Source: Legionella sp. PC1000
GTDB taxonomy: Bacteria; Pseudomonadota; Gammaproteobacteria; Legionellales; Legionellaceae
Assembly: GCF_014109805.1 (NCBI RefSeq)
Contig: NZ_CP059400.1
Coordinates: forward strand, 2,760,001 to 2,824,000
DNA length: 64,000 nt
Reading direction: 5' to 3'
Shown: positions 61,201 to 64,000 of the stretch, in pieces
Layout: each line of letters starts with the position of its first letter
Numbering within the stretch: the first letter of the stretch is position 1
The notes under the pieces: model-generated
The model's database searches: none
Seen by the model: only the letters and a program-made list of their open reading frames with translations
Told to the model about the DNA's origin: nothing
Position numbers and translations under genes: made by a program

Positions 61201-62712
61201 TTATTTGAGGGCGCAAGGTCCTTGCCCGTTAGCAGACCAGGCCGCAGACACAGTCTTCAGTTGATTGCATGATGCGTCTTTACATAATAAGCTTGCAGGT
61301 TTAACTAAACAGGCTCCATTAGAGTCGTTAAAATTAAACCCAATGGTTTTTAAAGTTTGGGGGTTGGGTATTTTTCCTTTGTAATTTTGCGCACCAGGAT
61401 TAGAGATTGTTACTGCATTATGCCAGCCAGAACTATCCTCATAATTAATAGAGATGTTTGTGAGTGGTAGTTTTAGATTTCCAACATCAAACGAGAACTC
61501 ATGGGTTCCTTGTGAATCTCCTCCAGCCTTGGGAAGTTGATCAGGGTCAAGTTGAAACGAATCCATTCCAGGAAACTTCGATGGATCACAAGTAATTTTC
61601 TGTAGGTTGACGCCTTCGCCAAGCATAAGAGGTGCTTTTTCATTGTATTCTGTAATTAAATTGTTTAATCCACCATTAGGTGTTGGAGTTTGTAAACCGT
61701 TATCTTCATAAAGACCAAATTGGTCCTCCCCTTTTTTTTGAACGAGGCGAAAAACCATACCGCCACTGATGATATTAGCCCCCTCTTGAAACATCCAATC
61801 GACTTGCGCGAATAATCTGGGTGTATCTGGGCGTCCAAACTCAGTCAGAATTACAGGAAGATTAATGCCGTTAAAACCATTCATCATTTTATCGCCATCC
61901 CCATCTCCACCATCGGGTATGGAAAGCACGGGGCGATATTTCGCATAGGGGTTAAGTAATCGAGGATAATTTCCTGGATCGGTACCTTGTCCCCATCTAT
62001 AAACGTTATAACCAATGTAATCAGCTGACGTATCTTCTTTTTCATTTTTTAAGTGGCAGGCATAATAGTAAGCCAATGGAATGGTTACATCAGGAACATC
62101 ACGTAAAGCAACGCCTACTGGTTTATTGTAATTTTTTTTCTTAATGTAGGCCTTCATATCGCGAATCAGTGCCTTCATTGTAGCTGAAGGCCTTAAATAG
62201 TTATCATCTATTTTATGCGGCATCATCCATACTTCGTTACCAACAGAAAATCCAAATACATTACTGTACTTACTGAATGCATCAATTTTTTTAGTAAAAC
62301 AATCATAAAGTGTTTGCGGATAATTGCCTGTGCTTCGATCAACGGTACATTGGGTACCATTTTTATAATCCGCAAGTTCTACAAGAACTTGAATATTATT
62401 TTCTTGCAATGCGTTCATGACTTGATCATGTGAAGCACAGTTACCACCAGGACATACCTGATAAACGCGAATAATATTAACCCCTATGTTTTTTAAAGCC
62501 GGAATAAGGGTTTGGGTGATGGTATCGATTTTATCATCACTAAGTGGATCGACATTTTCTTCAGGTTGATAACAAACTCCTTTAGGCATGAAGCGTTCAC
62601 TGCCTTGATCGCAAGAGTTCAGTCCAATCTGATTTCCACACATTTTAACTTGGGCAAAAGCAGGATTACAAAGAAGAAGGGGGGCAAAAAAGAGACTATA
62701 TGATAATTTCAT
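61201..62712 (-). CDS. GH72-like (Gas1-type) beta-1,3-glucanosyltransferase, secreted
   Basis: A 503-aa protein with signal peptide (MKLSYSLFFAPLLLCNPAFA). GGAG 6 nt before the ATG at 62712 fixes the start. The catalytic barrel follows the fungal Gas1/Gel pattern: MPKGVCYQPEENVDPLSDD, GVNIIRVYQVCPGGNC, KKIDAFSKYSNVFGFSVGNEV with E160, LIRDMKAYIKKKNY, DYIGYNVYRWGQ and VILTEFGRPD with E291 as the second glutamate. The C-terminal ~100 residues form a cysteine-containing domain, possibly carbohydrate-binding. GH72 enzymes remodel fungal beta-1,3-glucan; a bacterial member is unusual and suggests eukaryotic origin. A substrate in protist cyst walls or fungi is conceivable. Probably secreted via type II. 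Confidence 0.82.
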   Translation of the reverse strand: MKLSYSLFFAPLLLCNPAFAQVKMCGNQIGLNSCDQGSERFMPKGVCYQPEENVDPLSDDKIDTITQTLIPALKNIGVNIIRVYQVCPGGNCASHDQVMNALQENNIQVLVELADYKNGTQCTVDRSTGNYPQTLYDCFTKKIDAFSKYSNVFGFSVGNEVWMMPHKIDDNYLRPSATMKALIRDMKAYIKKKNYNKPVGVALRDVPDVTIPLAYYYACHLKNEKEDTSADYIGYNVYRWGQGTDPGNYPRLLNPYAKYRPVLSIPDGGDGDGDKMMNGFNGINLPVILTEFGRPDTPRLFAQVDWMFQEGANIISGGMVFRLVQKKGEDQFGLYEDNGLQTPTPNGGLNNLITEYNEKAPLMLGEGVNLQKITCDPSKFPGMDSFQLDPDQLPKAGGDSQGTHEFSFDVGNLKLPLTNISINYEDSSGWHNAVTISNPGAQNYKGKIPNPQTLKTIGFNFNDSNGACLVKPASLLCKDASCNQLKTVSAAWSANGQGPCALK

Positions 62713-63429
62713 GCTGAACTCCAATATGAAGACTTAACATAAAAACCAGAAATGATTTACTTGAACATTAATTTAAGTATAGGTTTAAGTATAGGAAAAT
62801 TTTTGAACATAAAGTGCAACTCAATAAATTTTCCATGTATTTTTATAGAAAAAACACATTGGCAAATGAGAAATCAGTTGCTTAACTACTAAATTCCACA
62901 AGGAGTTAGACAGACTATAAACAGACTTATCCACAGAAAATGTGCATAACTCCAATGAAACTATCAGGACTTAAAAATGAAATAAAACAGGCTCAACAAG
63001 GGCTTATATTAGGTACTGGCTTTTGATTAACGATTTGGTTGAAATTAATATCCACAAAACGTGGATACTTAAAAAGAACTAAGACGTAGCTATCTTATAC
63101 AAATAAAAAGTAAAAAAACAGTCTTGACTCGAACTATTTTTCTTCATTATTTTAGCCTGGAAATGAGAAAAATTTTATTTGTTAGCTAAAAACTCCAGCC
63201 CTGGCATAGCAAAGTATAGATACTGTCTTTAAAAGCAAACTTTATGTTGGTTAAAAGTATTTTTACGAAGCAACTTCAGGATCTTTTCTTCCTACGCCCC
63301 CGAGAACAAGCAGCGCAACGCAGGAAATAATTGGAATAGTACTTATACGGAACGTTACTTGTTAAAAAACAACATCTTATTTACAATATGTGTCGCATTT
63401 AAACATAGGAATGTTCATCACAGGGATTC
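62713..63429. other. intergenic region with DnaA-box-like and palindromic motifs
   Basis: About 715 nt, AT-rich, no gene. Contains TTATCCACA (62927-62935), a consensus DnaA box, and the inverted repeat TATCCAC-AAAAC-GTGGATA (63049-63067). Two such motifs are too few to call an origin. The promoters of the flanking divergent genes should lie here. Confidence 0.45.
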
Positions 63430-64000
63430 ATGATGATTAAACGTAAACAAGAAATACTGGAAGAGCTAGCAAGAGCATTTACGAACGAATTATCCAAAGA
63501 AGCTCGCTTCGATTTAGTATTTTCTGCGCTTTTTGAACTGGATAAAATTCAAAAAGGTCAAATAACTCAACTTTCCAAGGCCCAGCTCGAAGAGGTAAGT
63601 AACGAAGCAGCTACAAAAGTATTCCTGGATCGCATTTCAGCCACAACAAAAACAAATAACCCTGATATAAAAACGGCTCGAAATATACTCACTCAAATAA
63701 TAAGAGATCCTGAAGCTTTTGGTTTAGATGGAAAAATACGCTCTTTTTTTCTTCCCTTCGCTAAAACGTTCATCACCGCTAAAGGAGATGTGGTAGAAGA
63801 ACAAATCGTTAGCGCAGACCTACATCAAAGAGATTGGATGATACGAAAAATACTTTTCATACAAGATTTGGGTACAAATGCAGAAAGCGCACAAATATTT
63901 GTTGATGCGCTAAGAACGGGTAATTATGCAATTACCTCCAAATTTGCCCGCTGGGTAATCAGTAAATATAACGATGTGACATTAAACCCCGCGCGAAGAC
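63430..64000 (+). CDS. hypothetical protein, N-terminal part (3' end outside window)
   Basis: At least 190 codons from ATG 63430 (ATG-ATG, with AGGG a few nt upstream; the second ATG at 63433 is equally possible), still open at the window end. The protein starts MMIKRKQEILEELARAFTNEL and is charged and helical, without signal peptide. Segments such as KEARFDLVFSALFELDKIQKGQ and DALRTGNYAITSKFARWVISKY are noticeable, but no family was recognised. The window stops before any catalytic motif could be seen. Confidence 0.65.
   Translation, partial: MMIKRKQEILEELARAFTNELSKEARFDLVFSALFELDKIQKGQITQLSKAQLEEVSNEAATKVFLDRISATTKTNNPDIKTARNILTQIIRDPEAFGLDGKIRSFFLPFAKTFITAKGDVVEEQIVSADLHQRDWMIRKILFIQDLGTNAESAQIFVDALRTGNYAITSKFARWVISKYNDVTLNPARR

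Noticed and set aside
62713..63429. Replication origin
   Set aside because: Only one consensus DnaA box and one half-related palindrome; no dnaA, dnaN or parAB nearby.

Overview
The window looks like an accessory, island-type stretch of a Legionella (or very close Legionellaceae) chromosome. The evidence is AT-rich DNA, a mevalonate-pathway gene pair, and many eukaryote-like proteins: ankyrin/U-box, F-box/Sel1, leucine-rich repeat, kinase-like, ADP-ribosyltransferase-like, a fungal Gas1-like GH72 enzyme and a plant IQM-like motif. There are also PHB-related pieces and numerous gene remnants. The species cannot be fixed from sequence alone.

Layout. 1-1.5 kb: end of an HMG-CoA reductase gene overlapping a GHMP kinase gene. 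1.6-1.94 kb: two identical tRNA-Lys(TTT) genes and one tRNA-Arg(TCG). From there to about 61.2 kb lies a mosaic in which the 3' end of that tRNA-Arg recurs six more times, always on the + strand (5662, 32074, 37721, 39837, 45150, 61164), with growing divergence. Next to the intact tRNA is the C-terminal stump of a tyrosine recombinase. The simplest reading is serial integration at the tRNA-Arg 3' end, leaving old attachment sites as module borders.

Modules. 1.9-5.7 kb: integrase stump, small membrane proteins, hemolysin-III-like protein, DUF3309-like remnant, phasin. 5.7-32.1 kb: ISL3 transposase stump; a G+C-richer two-gene unit (1204-aa protein with a C-terminal lamin-tail-like domain plus an HExxH protein); glutamate dehydrogenase; decayed SDR and Usp genes; TerC; an RlpA-like lipoprotein; then a block of probable Dot/Icm effectors (nucleotidyltransferase-like, kinase-like, a 1082-aa ankyrin protein with four U-box-like segments, and an 1857-aa protein with papain-like, M48-like and UbiB/ADCK-like segments); and an ABC exporter. 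32.1-37.7 kb: an unknown protein ending in a dispersed repeat, an ADP-ribosyltransferase-like protein, an F-box plus Sel1 protein, and a beta-lactamase-fold hydrolase with a shifted signal-peptide frame. 37.8-45.2 kb: two LRR genes, each with a duplicated upstream segment ending in a tRNA fragment, around a secreted protein, two cold-shock genes and DbpA. 45.2-61.2 kb: L,D-transpeptidase, an ethylene-receptor-like hybrid kinase, an orphan A-PCP-C NRPS, S51 peptidase, ankyrin protein, LuxR regulator, PQQ-like propeller, IQM-motif protein and MltA. 61.2-64 kb: GH72-like enzyme and the start of an unknown gene.

The genes do not form one pathway. The window reads as a cargo-accumulating island of host-interaction proteins, cell-wall enzymes and a few housekeeping genes. 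Functional statements rest on motifs read by eye; no database search was run.
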